From NCBI RefSeq assembly GCF_025449215.1, contig NZ_CP104900.1:2232001-2296000 (forward strand): 64,000 nucleotides of DNA, given 5' to 3'. Of this stretch, positions 49,404 to 58,338 are shown piece after piece (position 1 is the stretch's first letter; each line of letters starts with the position of its first letter). The position numbers were made by a program, and so were the translations under genes. Below the pieces are notes generated by a model, which saw only the letters and a list, made by a program, of their open reading frames with translations, did no database searches and was not told the origin of the DNA. The DNA comes from Shewanella seohaensis. GTDB taxonomy: Bacteria; Pseudomonadota; Gammaproteobacteria; Enterobacterales; Shewanellaceae.

Positions 49404-49886
49404 GCGTTAGCCTGACGAAGACCCCAAGTTTACTTGGGGTCTTATTATTCATGATGTTGCAACAATTAGTACCATAATCCAGTTAGATGTCTTATTTTAG
49501 GTTGTTTTTTATACAGGCTTTTTATTCCATATCTTTCCGCAAAGGTATTACTTAGACTGTATGTGTAGATATTTTTACTTGCGTAACCTTATGATTTTTT
49601 TTTGCGTTTAAAGTCTTGCCTCTTCACTTCCTCCCCTTGCTTTGAAATTTACTTAACTCAGTCTGGTTAATCAGAATTCTATTGTCCAAAGTGTTTCATT
49701 GTTGGTCTTGTTTGTTAATAAAGATGGCAAAATGATTTATTTGTGTTGATAAAGTGCTTTCGTTGTGATTTTATTGTGCATCATTCGATGTTGTATTTAC
49801 CGACATCATCGATGTATTACACACTACCCGCGTCAAAAAGCAGAGGTAGAAAAATAAGAACACATCTGTGTCAAGGGAGATAGACA
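49404..49886 (+). promoter_or_regulatory. Gap between the two receptor genes
   Basis: This 483-base AT-rich stretch holds the receptor-1 terminator (49419-49447), then no recognisable gene. TTTGTGTTGAT (49740-49750) lies 137 bases before receptor 2, matching the element before receptor 1. The end is the shared leader GGGAGATAGACA-ATG. Confidence 0.45.
49419..49447 (+). terminator. Terminator after receptor 1
   Basis: AGACCCCAAG-TTTA-CTTGGGGTCT followed by TATTATT. It makes each receptor gene a separate transcription unit. Confidence 0.88.
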
Positions 49887-52703
49887 ATGTATACGAATAG
49901 TAAAATAGCTAATTCAATACGTATCGCACTGGTCAGTGGTGCTGCTTTAACTGTACTAGCCGCACCAACAACATTTGCTGCTGATGAAGACGGCGCTAAA
50001 GTTGAACGTATTGAAGTAACAGGGTCTCGTATCAAACGGACAGATATGGAAACAACAGTGCCCATTACTGTCTTATCAAGAGAGGATATTGCGCAAACGG
50101 GTGCGATTAACGTAGCGGATATCTTAAACTCATCGCCTGTAACTATCGCGGGTTCTGACCAATCAAACAGTGCATTCTCAACCTCTACTGTAGGTTTGAA
50201 CACAACGTCTTTACGTAATCTTGGTGACTCAAGAACGTTGGTTCTTGTAAATGGTCGTCGATTTGTATCTGGTGTTGATCCTTCAAGTGGTTATGCTGTC
50301 GACTTGAACGCAATTCCAACATCAATGATTGAACGAATTGAAATCTTGAAGAGCGCATCTTCAGCTGTATACGGTTCAGATGCTGTTGCAGGTGTTGTGA
50401 ACATTATTACTCGTAAGGATTTTGAAGGCGTTGAATTAAACGCTCAAACAGGTATTTCTGGAGAAAGTGATCGTAAAACCAAAACGATCAGTTTAACGTC
50501 TGGTAAGACTTGGTCTGGTGGTAACGCTTGGATTTCGTTAGGTTATGACGACGACGAAGGTATTAAAGCTACCGATCGTGATTTTTCCAAGCAAGACTTA
50601 GCTGTATTTTTGGATGACGATGGTAACGAATATGCAGGACCATTAAACTCATCATATCCTCCACAAGGGCGTATTGGTAAGTACAATGGTGATGGTACAC
50701 CTTATTCTGGCGCAACAGGAAGCTTTAACCGTGCATCATACCGTCAGTTGGTCACTCCGTTAGAGCGTAAGTATGCTGCCGCAGGCTTGAATATGGAGCT
50801 TGCTGACAACGTATCTATGTTCACTGAAGTGAACTGGAATACGACTAAAACAAAAGATTCAACGATTGAGCCAACTCCTTTGGATGTTGTTAACGATGTG
50901 TGGTTGAAGAATCGCAATGGTAAAGGAGGAATGGATATCAATTCTCCTTTAATTCCTGATGCACTTCGTAATGCTCTGATTGCCGATGGCATTACAAACT
51001 TAAATCAAACCTCATTTGTTCGTCGTCTCGTTGAATTTGGTCCACGTTCAACTGACTTAGAGCGTGATACTGTTCGTATCGCAACTGGTATCGACTGGGC
51101 TATCAATGATACGTGGGCATCACAAACGTACCTAACTTGGGGTCGTACAGACCAGCTGCAGGATAACGGTGGCCAAGTGAATAAAGAGCGTGCTGCTCTG
51201 GCATTAGATGTCATTAAAGATGCCAATGGCAACTTGGTTTGTGCTAATGAGTTAGCTCGCCTACAAGGTTGTGTTCCATTAGACTTATTTGGTGCCGGCA
51301 CTGTTTCTGATGAAGCGGTAAAATATGTCGAGTCTCCAGCTAAAGCGACTGGTCAAGCAGAACAGTTTGTATTGGGTAGCAACATAACAGGTGCTTTACC
51401 TGTTGCCCTCCCTGGCGGTGACATCGGTGTAGCAATGGGAGTTGAATATCGCGAGGAGCGCGGTGTTTATAGCCCTGGTGACTTAGCTCAAACTGGTGCT
51501 TCAAGTACTAACCAGTCGGATCCAACTGATGGTAAGTTATACTCAAAAGACGTTTATGTTGAGGCCATTTTACCTGTATTGGAAGATTTAGAATTCGATC
51601 TGGCGGCTCGTTTTGCTGATCACTCTGTAACAGGTGGTGATTGGACATGGAACGCTGGTTTAGAGTATACGCCATTTGACTCATTCAAAGTGAGAGCTTC
51701 TGCGGCAACAGCAATTCGTACTCCTAACATCTCTGATTTGTATGGTGGCCGAGGCGAGACATTCTCAACCGTAGCAGATCCTTGTGACGGTATTGATGCA
51801 GCTACTACAGGAAACGCAGCAGCTAACTGCCGTTCTATTCAGTCTATTAGTGATAGGATTGCTGCAGATGGTGCATTTAACTTGACTCAAGCAGAACGCC
51901 AAGGCACTGGTGGTACCCAAGGTGGTAATCCAGACGTTAAAGCTGAAACAGCTGATACATGGAGTGCTGGTATCATTTGGCAAATCGTTGACGATCTAGC
52001 ATTTACTCTAGATTATTATGATATTTCTGTGAAAGATGCTATTTCGACTACAAGCCGTACAACCGTGCTAAACCGTTGTTTTGACGTTGACCCTAGCAAC
52101 TTCTCTCAAAACTGTAATGGGGCAGCAATACGTGACCAAAATGGTGCATTGATTGAAGTTCACTCTGGTACTTCGAACGAAAACAACATTGATACATCAG
52201 GTATTGATGCTGAGTTTAACTATACAACAGATATTGGCCCAGGTAGTTTCAAAGCGCAATTAGTTTGGAACTATACAAATGAGTACGTAGTAACAGGTAT
52301 TCTTTCTGGCGAATCAATTGATTATGTTGGTGAAGTTCTTTACCCAGAGCACAGAGCTAACTTGAACTTATCATATGCACTGAATGAGATGAGTTTTGCA
52401 TGGCGCATGCGTTACTGGGATTCAGTTGTTGACTCTATTGATGGAAGTAACGGCAACTTTACTGATGGTGCGGCTCTGACTACGTTCAATAAGATTGATG
52501 CGGTTCTTTATCATGATCTGAACGCAAGCTACACATTCTCTAATGGATGGGAGGCTATGGTTGGTGTTCGAAACCTATTTGATAAGCAACCTCCGTTGTT
52601 ACCACAGGGTTCTAACTCTGGTGCAACAGGTATCAATACTGCTTCTGAAGCATATGATGTAACTGGACGTTATTTCTATGCAGGTTTAACTGCTAAGTTT
52701 TAA
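49887..52703 (+). CDS. TonB-dependent outer-membrane receptor 2
   Basis: A 938-residue receptor. The first ~55 residues align without gaps to receptor 1 (signal peptide, then DEDGAKVERIEVTGSRIKRTDMET). The plug carries TTSLRNLGDSRTLVLVNGRRF and ERIEILKSASSAVYGSDAVAGVVNII, and the barrel ends GRYFYAGLTAKF. The extracellular regions differ widely from receptor 1, suggesting a different ligand. It is the receptor nearest the TonB-ExbBD operon, which starts 626 bases downstream on the same strand. Ligand unknown. Confidence 0.92.
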   Translation: MYTNSKIANSIRIALVSGAALTVLAAPTTFAADEDGAKVERIEVTGSRIKRTDMETTVPITVLSREDIAQTGAINVADILNSSPVTIAGSDQSNSAFSTSTVGLNTTSLRNLGDSRTLVLVNGRRFVSGVDPSSGYAVDLNAIPTSMIERIEILKSASSAVYGSDAVAGVVNIITRKDFEGVELNAQTGISGESDRKTKTISLTSGKTWSGGNAWISLGYDDDEGIKATDRDFSKQDLAVFLDDDGNEYAGPLNSSYPPQGRIGKYNGDGTPYSGATGSFNRASYRQLVTPLERKYAAAGLNMELADNVSMFTEVNWNTTKTKDSTIEPTPLDVVNDVWLKNRNGKGGMDINSPLIPDALRNALIADGITNLNQTSFVRRLVEFGPRSTDLERDTVRIATGIDWAINDTWASQTYLTWGRTDQLQDNGGQVNKERAALALDVIKDANGNLVCANELARLQGCVPLDLFGAGTVSDEAVKYVESPAKATGQAEQFVLGSNITGALPVALPGGDIGVAMGVEYREERGVYSPGDLAQTGASSTNQSDPTDGKLYSKDVYVEAILPVLEDLEFDLAARFADHSVTGGDWTWNAGLEYTPFDSFKVRASAATAIRTPNISDLYGGRGETFSTVADPCDGIDAATTGNAAANCRSIQSISDRIAADGAFNLTQAERQGTGGTQGGNPDVKAETADTWSAGIIWQIVDDLAFTLDYYDISVKDAISTTSRTTVLNRCFDVDPSNFSQNCNGAAIRDQNGALIEVHSGTSNENNIDTSGIDAEFNYTTDIGPGSFKAQLVWNYTNEYVVTGILSGESIDYVGEVLYPEHRANLNLSYALNEMSFAWRMRYWDSVVDSIDGSNGNFTDGAALTTFNKIDAVLYHDLNASYTFSNGWEAMVGVRNLFDKQPPLLPQGSNSGATGINTASEAYDVTGRYFYAGLTAKF

Positions 52704-52716
52704 TTAGATCCTAAGT

Positions 52717-52747
52717 AAAAACCGGAGCAATAGCTCCGGTTTTTTTA
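52717..52747 (+). terminator. Terminator after receptor 2
   Basis: AAAAACCGGAGC-AATA-GCTCCGGTTTTTTT: a very clear rho-independent terminator. Confidence 0.95.
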
Positions 52748-53132
52748 TATCTGAAGTTATTAGGATATTTTGCGTATCCTTAAATCTGAGTTTACCTCAA
52801 GGTTCCAAGTTTGTTTTGACAGTCATAGGGGCGGTTGTCTCTGTTTTTTAAAGTATTTGACTACTTTTAGGGACTCTCTATAAAAAACAGTAAATTTACA
52901 GTTGCTCTAATTTCGCTGGGTTAATCTATGAAACAGATAGCAGTTTGATGTAATTAACTCTAGATAATTGTAATCATGGTTATTTTCTCATATTAGAACT
53001 GATGCTCAGAAGCTACTTTAAGGTTCTTAAATTCAGATGCCTGCCCCATTAGTTGCTTTTTTGTTTAAAAAAACACCTTTCGTAAAAAAATTCATAACTA
53101 AGACTTCTTTACACTAGTTTTTACGTGTCCCG

Positions 53133-53154
53133 AATGTTGACACAGGTCAACATT
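53133..53154. repeat. Perfect 22-base inverted repeat upstream of the TonB operon
   Basis: AATGTTGAC / GTCAACATT arms of nine bases flank ACAG. The TTGAC-N4-GTCAA core resembles binding sites of the CRP/FNR family, but the regulator is not known. Confidence 0.7.
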
Positions 53155-53176
53155 TTGTGAAATGATGCCTGCGGGT

Positions 53177-53196
53177 CTATGCCTGTAAAGGCATAG
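53177..53196. repeat. Second inverted repeat upstream of the TonB operon
   Basis: CTATGCC-TGTAAA-GGCATAG: seven-base arms around six bases, just 22 bases after the first repeat. It could be an RNA hairpin in the 5' leader. Confidence 0.65.
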
Positions 53197-53328
53197 GAAA
53201 GGGAAGAAAAAACTAAGAATCACAAGAGAAAGATAGACTTACGGTAAGCATTTACTAAAGTAGATCTTACTTAAAGTGATGTTGCTGTTAAGTTAACTTT
53301 TTTATTCACTTCAAATTGGTTGGGAACT

Positions 53329-54111
53329 ATGTCCAAGGTAAGCAATAGAACTAAAATCGCTACTGCACTTGTTGGCGTGCTGGCATTAGCGAGCAGCAAC
53401 TTAGTAGTTGCAGATCCTCTTACCGACGTGCAAAAAGCGGATAGTATGATCCATGCTGATGCTGCTGCGTCGCAAAAGAATGTTGATAAGTATTTCGATC
53501 AAGCACAAGACATGCTTTTTGAGTATGGTTCTGTGGCTGATGAGCGTGAGTCACTGAAGTCCTATAACGATTACGTTGCCAGCTTAGTTGCTGACCAACA
53601 AAAAACGATGGACGCGATTCAAACTGACATTAACGGCGTAGATAAACTGCGTCAGGGCGTTGTGCCTTTAATGTTTAAAATGGTTGAGTCTTTAGAACAG
53701 TTCGTTCAATTAGATCTGCCATTTAACTCTGAAGTTCGCGCTAACCGCGTTAAAGAGTTAAAAACACTGTTAAACACTGCTGAAGTGACTTTAGCAGAAA
53801 AATACCGTTTGATTCTGGATGCGTACAGCATCGAGCGTGAATACGGTAGTGCTGTTGCAGTTAACCAAGGTAAATTGACCTTAGACGGTAAAGAAGTGTT
53901 AGTAGACTTCTTTAACTTAGGTCGCGTAGCTCTTTATGCTCAGAGCTTAGATCAAAAGACTGGCTGGATGTACAACCCAGAATCTAAGGGTTGGGATAAG
54001 TTAGATGACAGCTATTTGCGTGAACTGACAAAAGGTATCCGCATTGCCCGTAAACAAGGCGCTCTAGATCTATTCGCGTTACCAATCCCAGCTGCGGAGG
54101 CTGCACAATAA
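53329..54111 (+). CDS. DUF3450 periplasmic protein of the TonB2-type operon
   Basis: A 260-residue secreted coiled-coil protein: signal peptide ending near VVA-DP (about residue 27), a long helical region (about 35-150), then a more globular part with LTLDGKEVLVDFFNLGRVALYAQS. I start it at ATG 53329; the longer open frame begins with TTG. In Vibrio the same gene (VC1548 type) heads the TonB2 operon, and it is always next to a TtpC-like gene. Its exact function is unknown, though a link to outer-membrane energy transfer is likely by context. It overlaps the next gene by one base. Confidence 0.88.
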   Translation: MSKVSNRTKIATALVGVLALASSNLVVADPLTDVQKADSMIHADAAASQKNVDKYFDQAQDMLFEYGSVADERESLKSYNDYVASLVADQQKTMDAIQTDINGVDKLRQGVVPLMFKMVESLEQFVQLDLPFNSEVRANRVKELKTLLNTAEVTLAEKYRLILDAYSIEREYGSAVAVNQGKLTLDGKEVLVDFFNLGRVALYAQSLDQKTGWMYNPESKGWDKLDDSYLRELTKGIRIARKQGALDLFALPIPAAEAAQ

Positions 54112-55466
54112 TGAAAAAGTTAATTACTACAGCTGTATTAGCTGCAAGTCTATCTTTAACAGCTGGTATGGTGAGCGCTGCTGACGCGCCAAAGAGCATC
54201 GATCAATTATTGCAGCAAGTTAAAGTTGATCGCGCTGCTGAAGGCAAAGTTAACAGCAAACGTGAACAAGAGTTCCAAGCTGAGCGTGGCGATAAAGCGG
54301 CTCTGTTAAAGCGTGAAAAAGATGCTTTAGCGGCTGAGAAGCAACGCGGTAAAGACTTAAACCAAGCTTTCTTAGATAACGAGCGTAAAATTGCTCAGTT
54401 AGAAGAAGACCTGAAAATTGCTCAAGGTGACTTGGGTGAAATGTTCGGTGTGGTTAAAGGTGAAGCCGGTGATTTCGCTGGTAAGTTAGCGAGCTCAAAC
54501 GTAAGTGCTCAATACCCAAATCGCGATAAATTCATTGCTGATTTAGGTGCTCGTAAGCAATTACCAAAAATCGAAGAGTTAGAGCAATTCTGGCAAGAAC
54601 AATTATTCGAAATGGCACAATCTGGTAAGGTTGTTAAATTCGAAGGTTCTGTAACGGGTATCGACGGTAGCGTTAAAAACACCACGATTCACCGTATCGG
54701 TACTTACAACTTAACTGCTGATGGTAAGTATGTTGTTTACAATCCAGAATTAGGTTTAATTCAAGAGTTATCACAACAGCCAGAAGGCTACCAAGTTAGT
54801 GCAGTAGGTAAGTGGGAACAAACCACTTCAGGTACTGCGCCATTCTACATCGACCCAGCTCGTGGCGTGCTGTTAAACATCTTCACTAACAAAGCAAGCT
54901 TTGAAGATCGTTTAGAAGCGGGTGGTACTATCGGTTACATCATTATCGCTCTGTTAGCATTAGGTCTGTTGATCTCTATCGAACGTTTAGTGACTATGAC
55001 TATCATTGGCGCTCGTGTTAACAGCCAACGTAAGAACATTGATAAGCCAGGTAACAACGCATTAGGTCGTATCCTGAAAGTGTATCAAGAAAACAAAGAT
55101 GTTGACGTTGAAACATTAGAACTGAAACTTGACGAAGCGATTCTAAAAGAAACGCCAGCGTTAGAGTCTCGTATCTCAATCATCAAGGTTCTGGCTGCTA
55201 TCGCTCCTATGATGGGTCTGTTAGGTACGGTAACCGGTATGATTGCAACCTTCCAAAGCATCCAATTGTTCGGTACTGGTGATCCTAAGCTAATGGCTGG
55301 TGGTATCTCTATGGCACTGATGACAACCGTACAAGGTCTGGTTGCTGCACTTCCACTAATGCTAATGCACGCAGTTGTTGTTGCACGTAGTAAGTCAGTT
55401 GTTCAAGTACTTGAAGAGCAAAGTGCGGGTATCGTCGCAGCGCACGCTGAGAAGAGGGCTGACTAA
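54111..55466 (+). CDS. ttpC: TtpC-like MotA/TolQ/ExbB proton-channel family protein
   Basis: A 451-residue fusion-like protein. The signal peptide ends near VSA-AD (about 24), then come a periplasmic coiled coil (35-110) and a globular part to about 270. A C-terminal ExbB-like membrane domain follows: TIGYIIIALLALGLLISIERL, then IKVLAAIAPMMGLLGTVTGMI and MALMTTVQGLVAALPLMLMHA. In Vibrio, TtpC is needed in addition to ExbB2/ExbD2 for TonB2 to work. GCGGAGG precedes the start. It overlaps exbB by one base. Confidence 0.92.
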   Translation: MKKLITTAVLAASLSLTAGMVSAADAPKSIDQLLQQVKVDRAAEGKVNSKREQEFQAERGDKAALLKREKDALAAEKQRGKDLNQAFLDNERKIAQLEEDLKIAQGDLGEMFGVVKGEAGDFAGKLASSNVSAQYPNRDKFIADLGARKQLPKIEELEQFWQEQLFEMAQSGKVVKFEGSVTGIDGSVKNTTIHRIGTYNLTADGKYVVYNPELGLIQELSQQPEGYQVSAVGKWEQTTSGTAPFYIDPARGVLLNIFTNKASFEDRLEAGGTIGYIIIALLALGLLISIERLVTMTIIGARVNSQRKNIDKPGNNALGRILKVYQENKDVDVETLELKLDEAILKETPALESRISIIKVLAAIAPMMGLLGTVTGMIATFQSIQLFGTGDPKLMAGGISMALMTTVQGLVAALPLMLMHAVVVARSKSVVQVLEEQSAGIVAAHAEKRAD

Positions 55467-55993
55467 TGATGCTATACCTGATGGACATCTGGGATTCCGT
55501 CAGGGGCTTCATGGCCTCCGGAGGCGACGTCCTCTGGTTAGTAGCGTTTGTGCTGTTCTTAATGTGGGTATTGATGCTTGAGCGTTACTGGTATCTTAAT
55601 TGGATATCACCAAAGCAACATAAAGCAATCATAGCTGCATGGGATGCAAGAGAGGAAACCACCTCTTGGCATGCACACCGTATCCGTGAAGCTTGGGTAT
55701 CCCAAGCGAAACAAGATATGAATGCTCGTATGCTGGTCATTAAAACCTTAGTAGCCATCTGTCCAATGATCGGTCTACTAGGTACCGTAACCGGTATGAT
55801 TTCAGTATTCGATGTGATGGCAGTTCATGGTACGAGTAACGCTCGTATGATGGCAGCTGGTATTTCAATGGCGACAATGCCCACAATGGCAGGAATGGTC
55901 GCAGCACTATCGGGTGTATTCTTTAGCACACGCCTTGATGCAAAAATGAAAATCAGTTTAGAAAAGCTCAAAGATAGCTTGCCACACCACTAG
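55466..55993 (+). CDS. exbB: ExbB-type proton channel subunit
   Basis: A 175-residue MotA/TolQ/ExbB protein with three membrane segments: VLWLVAFVLFLMWVLMLERYW near the N-terminus, and two around LVAICPMIGLLGTVTGMISVF and MPTMAGMVAALSGVFF. The conserved block GLLGTVTGM, which lines the channel, is shared with the upstream TtpC-like protein. It forms the ExbB pentamer around an ExbD dimer, using proton flow to drive TonB. It is coupled to its neighbours by one-base overlap and a 14-base gap. Confidence 0.94.
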   Translation: MMLYLMDIWDSVRGFMASGGDVLWLVAFVLFLMWVLMLERYWYLNWISPKQHKAIIAAWDAREETTSWHAHRIREAWVSQAKQDMNARMLVIKTLVAICPMIGLLGTVTGMISVFDVMAVHGTSNARMMAAGISMATMPTMAGMVAALSGVFFSTRLDAKMKISLEKLKDSLPHH

Positions 55994-56007
55994 AGAGAGT
56001 ATTGAAC

Positions 56008-56412
56008 ATGGCACGTAAAAAGCATTCAAGTATAGAAGAAGAAGCGCAAATTGATATGACGCCGATGCTCGACATCGTGTTTATCATGTTGATCTTCTTT
56101 ATCGTAACGACGTCGTTCATTAAGCCATCTGGTTTGGACTACAACAAGCCAGAAGCTTCTCAAGCGACAACTAAGCCTTCGGCAAACATCTTTATTGGTG
56201 TCAGCAAGACAGGCGTGATTAAGATGGAAAACCGTCAGGTTGACATCGAGCGTGTGACAGCAAACGTTGAGCGTATGCTGGCTGAAGCACCAGAAGCGGC
56301 TGTACTGATCCAGGCCGACAAAGATACGCAACACGGCTTAGTTGTTAAAGTTCTAGACCAAGTCAAAGCGGCTGGTATAGATAAGATTTCGGTATCTGCG
56401 GGGAACGATTAA
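56008..56412 (+). CDS. exbD: ExbD-type proton channel subunit
   Basis: A 134-residue protein with one N-terminal transmembrane helix. The motif DMTPMLDIVFIMLIFFIVTT carries the essential protonatable Asp (about residue 24) used in proton transfer. The periplasmic domain follows (NIFIGVSKTGVI..., VLIQADKDTQHGLVVKVLD). I start at ATG 56008 after GAGAGAG, not at the TTG six bases earlier. Confidence 0.95.
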   Translation: MARKKHSSIEEEAQIDMTPMLDIVFIMLIFFIVTTSFIKPSGLDYNKPEASQATTKPSANIFIGVSKTGVIKMENRQVDIERVTANVERMLAEAPEAAVLIQADKDTQHGLVVKVLDQVKAAGIDKISVSAGND

Positions 56413-56413
56413 T

Positions 56414-57037
56414 ATGCTAAGAGCACTAGTATCAATCATTATTGGTGCTGCTGTGACTTTTGGTCTGTTCGCTTTTATGGCGTTCTTGGTCGGTGGTGGG
56501 GCGCAACGCGCTGAAACATCGGCCGAGACCCCTGTAATTGAAATCACCATGGATAGACAGGATGCAAAAGCACAGAATAAGCCAAGGGTAGTGCCTAAGC
56601 CGCCACCACCACCAGAGCAACCACAAAAGCCTGATACTACGCCACCAGACACTTCATCAAATATTGATACGTCTATGGCGTTCAATATGGGTGGTGTTGA
56701 AGCTGGTGGTCACAGTGCCGGTGGTTTCAAATTGGGTAACATGATGACACGTGACGGTGATGCAACACCTATCGTCCGTATCGAACCACAATATCCAATT
56801 GCAGCGGCGCGTGACGGTAAAGAAGGTTGGGTGCAGTTACGCTTTACGATTAACGAATTAGGTGGTGTAGATGACGTTGAAGTTATCCAAGCCGAACCTA
56901 AACGTTTATTCGACAAAGAAGCAATTCGTGCACTGAAGAAGTGGAAGTACAAGCCAAAGATTGTTGACGGCAAGCCACTAAAACAACCAGGCATGACAGT
57001 ACAACTAGACTTCACTTTAGATAAAGGAGGCAAATAA
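56414..57037 (+). CDS. tonB2: TonB2-type energy transducer
   Basis: A 207-residue short TonB. One membrane anchor lies at the N-terminus (ALVSIIIGAAVTFGLFAFMAFLV), then a brief proline-rich spacer (KPPPPPEQPQKPDTTPP), and the TonB C-terminal domain with EPQYPIAAARDGKEGWVQLRF and ALKKWKYKPK. The short spacer is typical of TonB2 proteins. It delivers energy to TonB-dependent receptors, probably including the two encoded just upstream. It starts one base after exbD. Confidence 0.93.
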   Translation: MLRALVSIIIGAAVTFGLFAFMAFLVGGGAQRAETSAETPVIEITMDRQDAKAQNKPRVVPKPPPPPEQPQKPDTTPPDTSSNIDTSMAFNMGGVEAGGHSAGGFKLGNMMTRDGDATPIVRIEPQYPIAAARDGKEGWVQLRFTINELGGVDDVEVIQAEPKRLFDKEAIRALKKWKYKPKIVDGKPLKQPGMTVQLDFTLDKGGK

Positions 57038-57039
57038 CA

Positions 57040-58287
57040 ATGCGTAATGCTAATAAAATCGCAGTTGCGTTATTACTGTCTCTTTGTGGTGGCGCCTTAT
57101 CTGTTTCTTCAGCCGTTGCGGCTGAGAAATGTGAAATCGATAAGCGCCAATCTAAAGCGGTAGGTGAAAGTGCTGCGAAGAAGGTTCAGAAATCCTTTGA
57201 AGCTTACACCAATGGCCAGCTTGATGAAGCGATTGCCGTATTGTTGGAAGCCAACCCAAAGAACGATTTCGATAAAGCGTATGTTGCGCGTATGCTCGGT
57301 AACTTCTATGCAGAAAAAGGCAAGATGGATACTGCGATCAAGTACCTAAAACAAGCCGTTGAGGCGGATATTTTAGGTGGAACAGATCACGCGGCGACAC
57401 TGCGCCTCTATGCCGACTTATTGCTACAAGAGAAGAAGTTTAAGGAAGCGATTCCTTACTATTACAAGTGGATGGACTTCACTTGTAAGGCTGACTCTCA
57501 AATGTATCGTCGTATCGGTATTGCTTACACAGAACTGAAACAGTGGGACAAAGTGATTGAAGTGGCTGATAAAGGTCTTTCACTCGCCGAAGCTCCTGAT
57601 AAAGGTCTGTATCAGATGAAACTGACGTCTTACTTCAACCAGAAGAAGTATAAAAAAGCCGTTGGTGTGTTAGAAGTCATGGTGCCGTTATTCCCGGATG
57701 ATGGCAGATTATGGGTTCAGTTAGCACAGTTTTATCTGATGGTAGAAGACTATGATAAGTCGCTAGCGACTTATGATTTGGCTTACCGTAATGGTTTCTT
57801 GGATACTGGAGCAAACATCACTCGTTTAGCTCAGCTGATGGCACAGAAAGGTGCGCCATATCAAGCAGCTAAAGTATTCCAAAAGAACATGAAGTCGGGC
57901 CTCATCACTGAAGATGCTAAATCTTACGAGATTTTGGCTGGTTTCTACCAAAACGCGAAAGAGTTCAAAGAAGCTGCTGAGTTTTATGGAAAAGCGGCTG
58001 CTATCAATAACGATGGCAAGCTGTACCTGAAACAAGGCCGTTTACTGAGCTTGAATGAGAAATACTCTGAAGCGATTCCAGTGCTTGAGAAAGCCATCTC
58101 TTTAGGTATCGAACATCCAGGTGAAGCAAACTTCGAATTGGCGTTAGCCCATTTAAGTTTGAAACAGTACAAGTCAGCTTATAACCGCGCTGTATTAGCC
58201 GCGAAGGATAAGAAGACTGAGAAGAGTGCAAACAGCTATATCGCTTATATCAAAGAAAAAGCGCGTATGCACAACGTTGAACTGTAA
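57040..58287 (+). CDS. TPR-repeat periplasmic protein of the TonB2-type operon
   Basis: A 415-residue protein with a signal peptide (cut near AVA-AE, about 29) and around eight to ten tetratricopeptide-like helical pairs, for example FDKAYVARMLGNFYAEKGKMD and FEFALAHLSL-like blocks through to the C-terminus. It is the last gene of the six-gene operon, two bases after tonB. The same gene (VC1543 type) ends the Vibrio TonB2 operon. It probably scaffolds periplasmic partners; this is inferred. Confidence 0.88.
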   Translation: MRNANKIAVALLLSLCGGALSVSSAVAAEKCEIDKRQSKAVGESAAKKVQKSFEAYTNGQLDEAIAVLLEANPKNDFDKAYVARMLGNFYAEKGKMDTAIKYLKQAVEADILGGTDHAATLRLYADLLLQEKKFKEAIPYYYKWMDFTCKADSQMYRRIGIAYTELKQWDKVIEVADKGLSLAEAPDKGLYQMKLTSYFNQKKYKKAVGVLEVMVPLFPDDGRLWVQLAQFYLMVEDYDKSLATYDLAYRNGFLDTGANITRLAQLMAQKGAPYQAAKVFQKNMKSGLITEDAKSYEILAGFYQNAKEFKEAAEFYGKAAAINNDGKLYLKQGRLLSLNEKYSEAIPVLEKAISLGIEHPGEANFELALAHLSLKQYKSAYNRAVLAAKDKKTEKSANSYIAYIKEKARMHNVEL

Positions 58288-58312
58288 TTCACTGTATTCG
58301 CAATGCAGATCT

Positions 58313-58336
58313 AAAAAGCCCCGTAAGGGGCTTTTT
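58313..58336. terminator. Bidirectional terminator between the TonB operon and the GGDEF-like gene
   Basis: AAAAAGCCCC-GTAA-GGGGCTTTTT is symmetrical with A and T tracts on each side, suiting termination of the plus-strand operon and of the convergent gene ending at 58339. Confidence 0.95.
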
Positions 58337-58338
58337 CT

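Larger units (their letters stand above)
52704..53328 (+). promoter_or_regulatory. Control region upstream of the TonB2-type operon
   Basis: After the receptor-2 terminator come about 580 bases without a supportable gene. Two perfect inverted repeats stand close together: AATGTTGAC-ACAG-GTCAACATT (53133-53154) and CTATGCC-TGTAAA-GGCATAG (53177-53196), about 180 and 135 bases before the DUF3450 start. The first contains TTGAC-N4-GTCAA, an FNR-family-like operator form. Neither has a T tract of a terminator. Confidence 0.5.
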
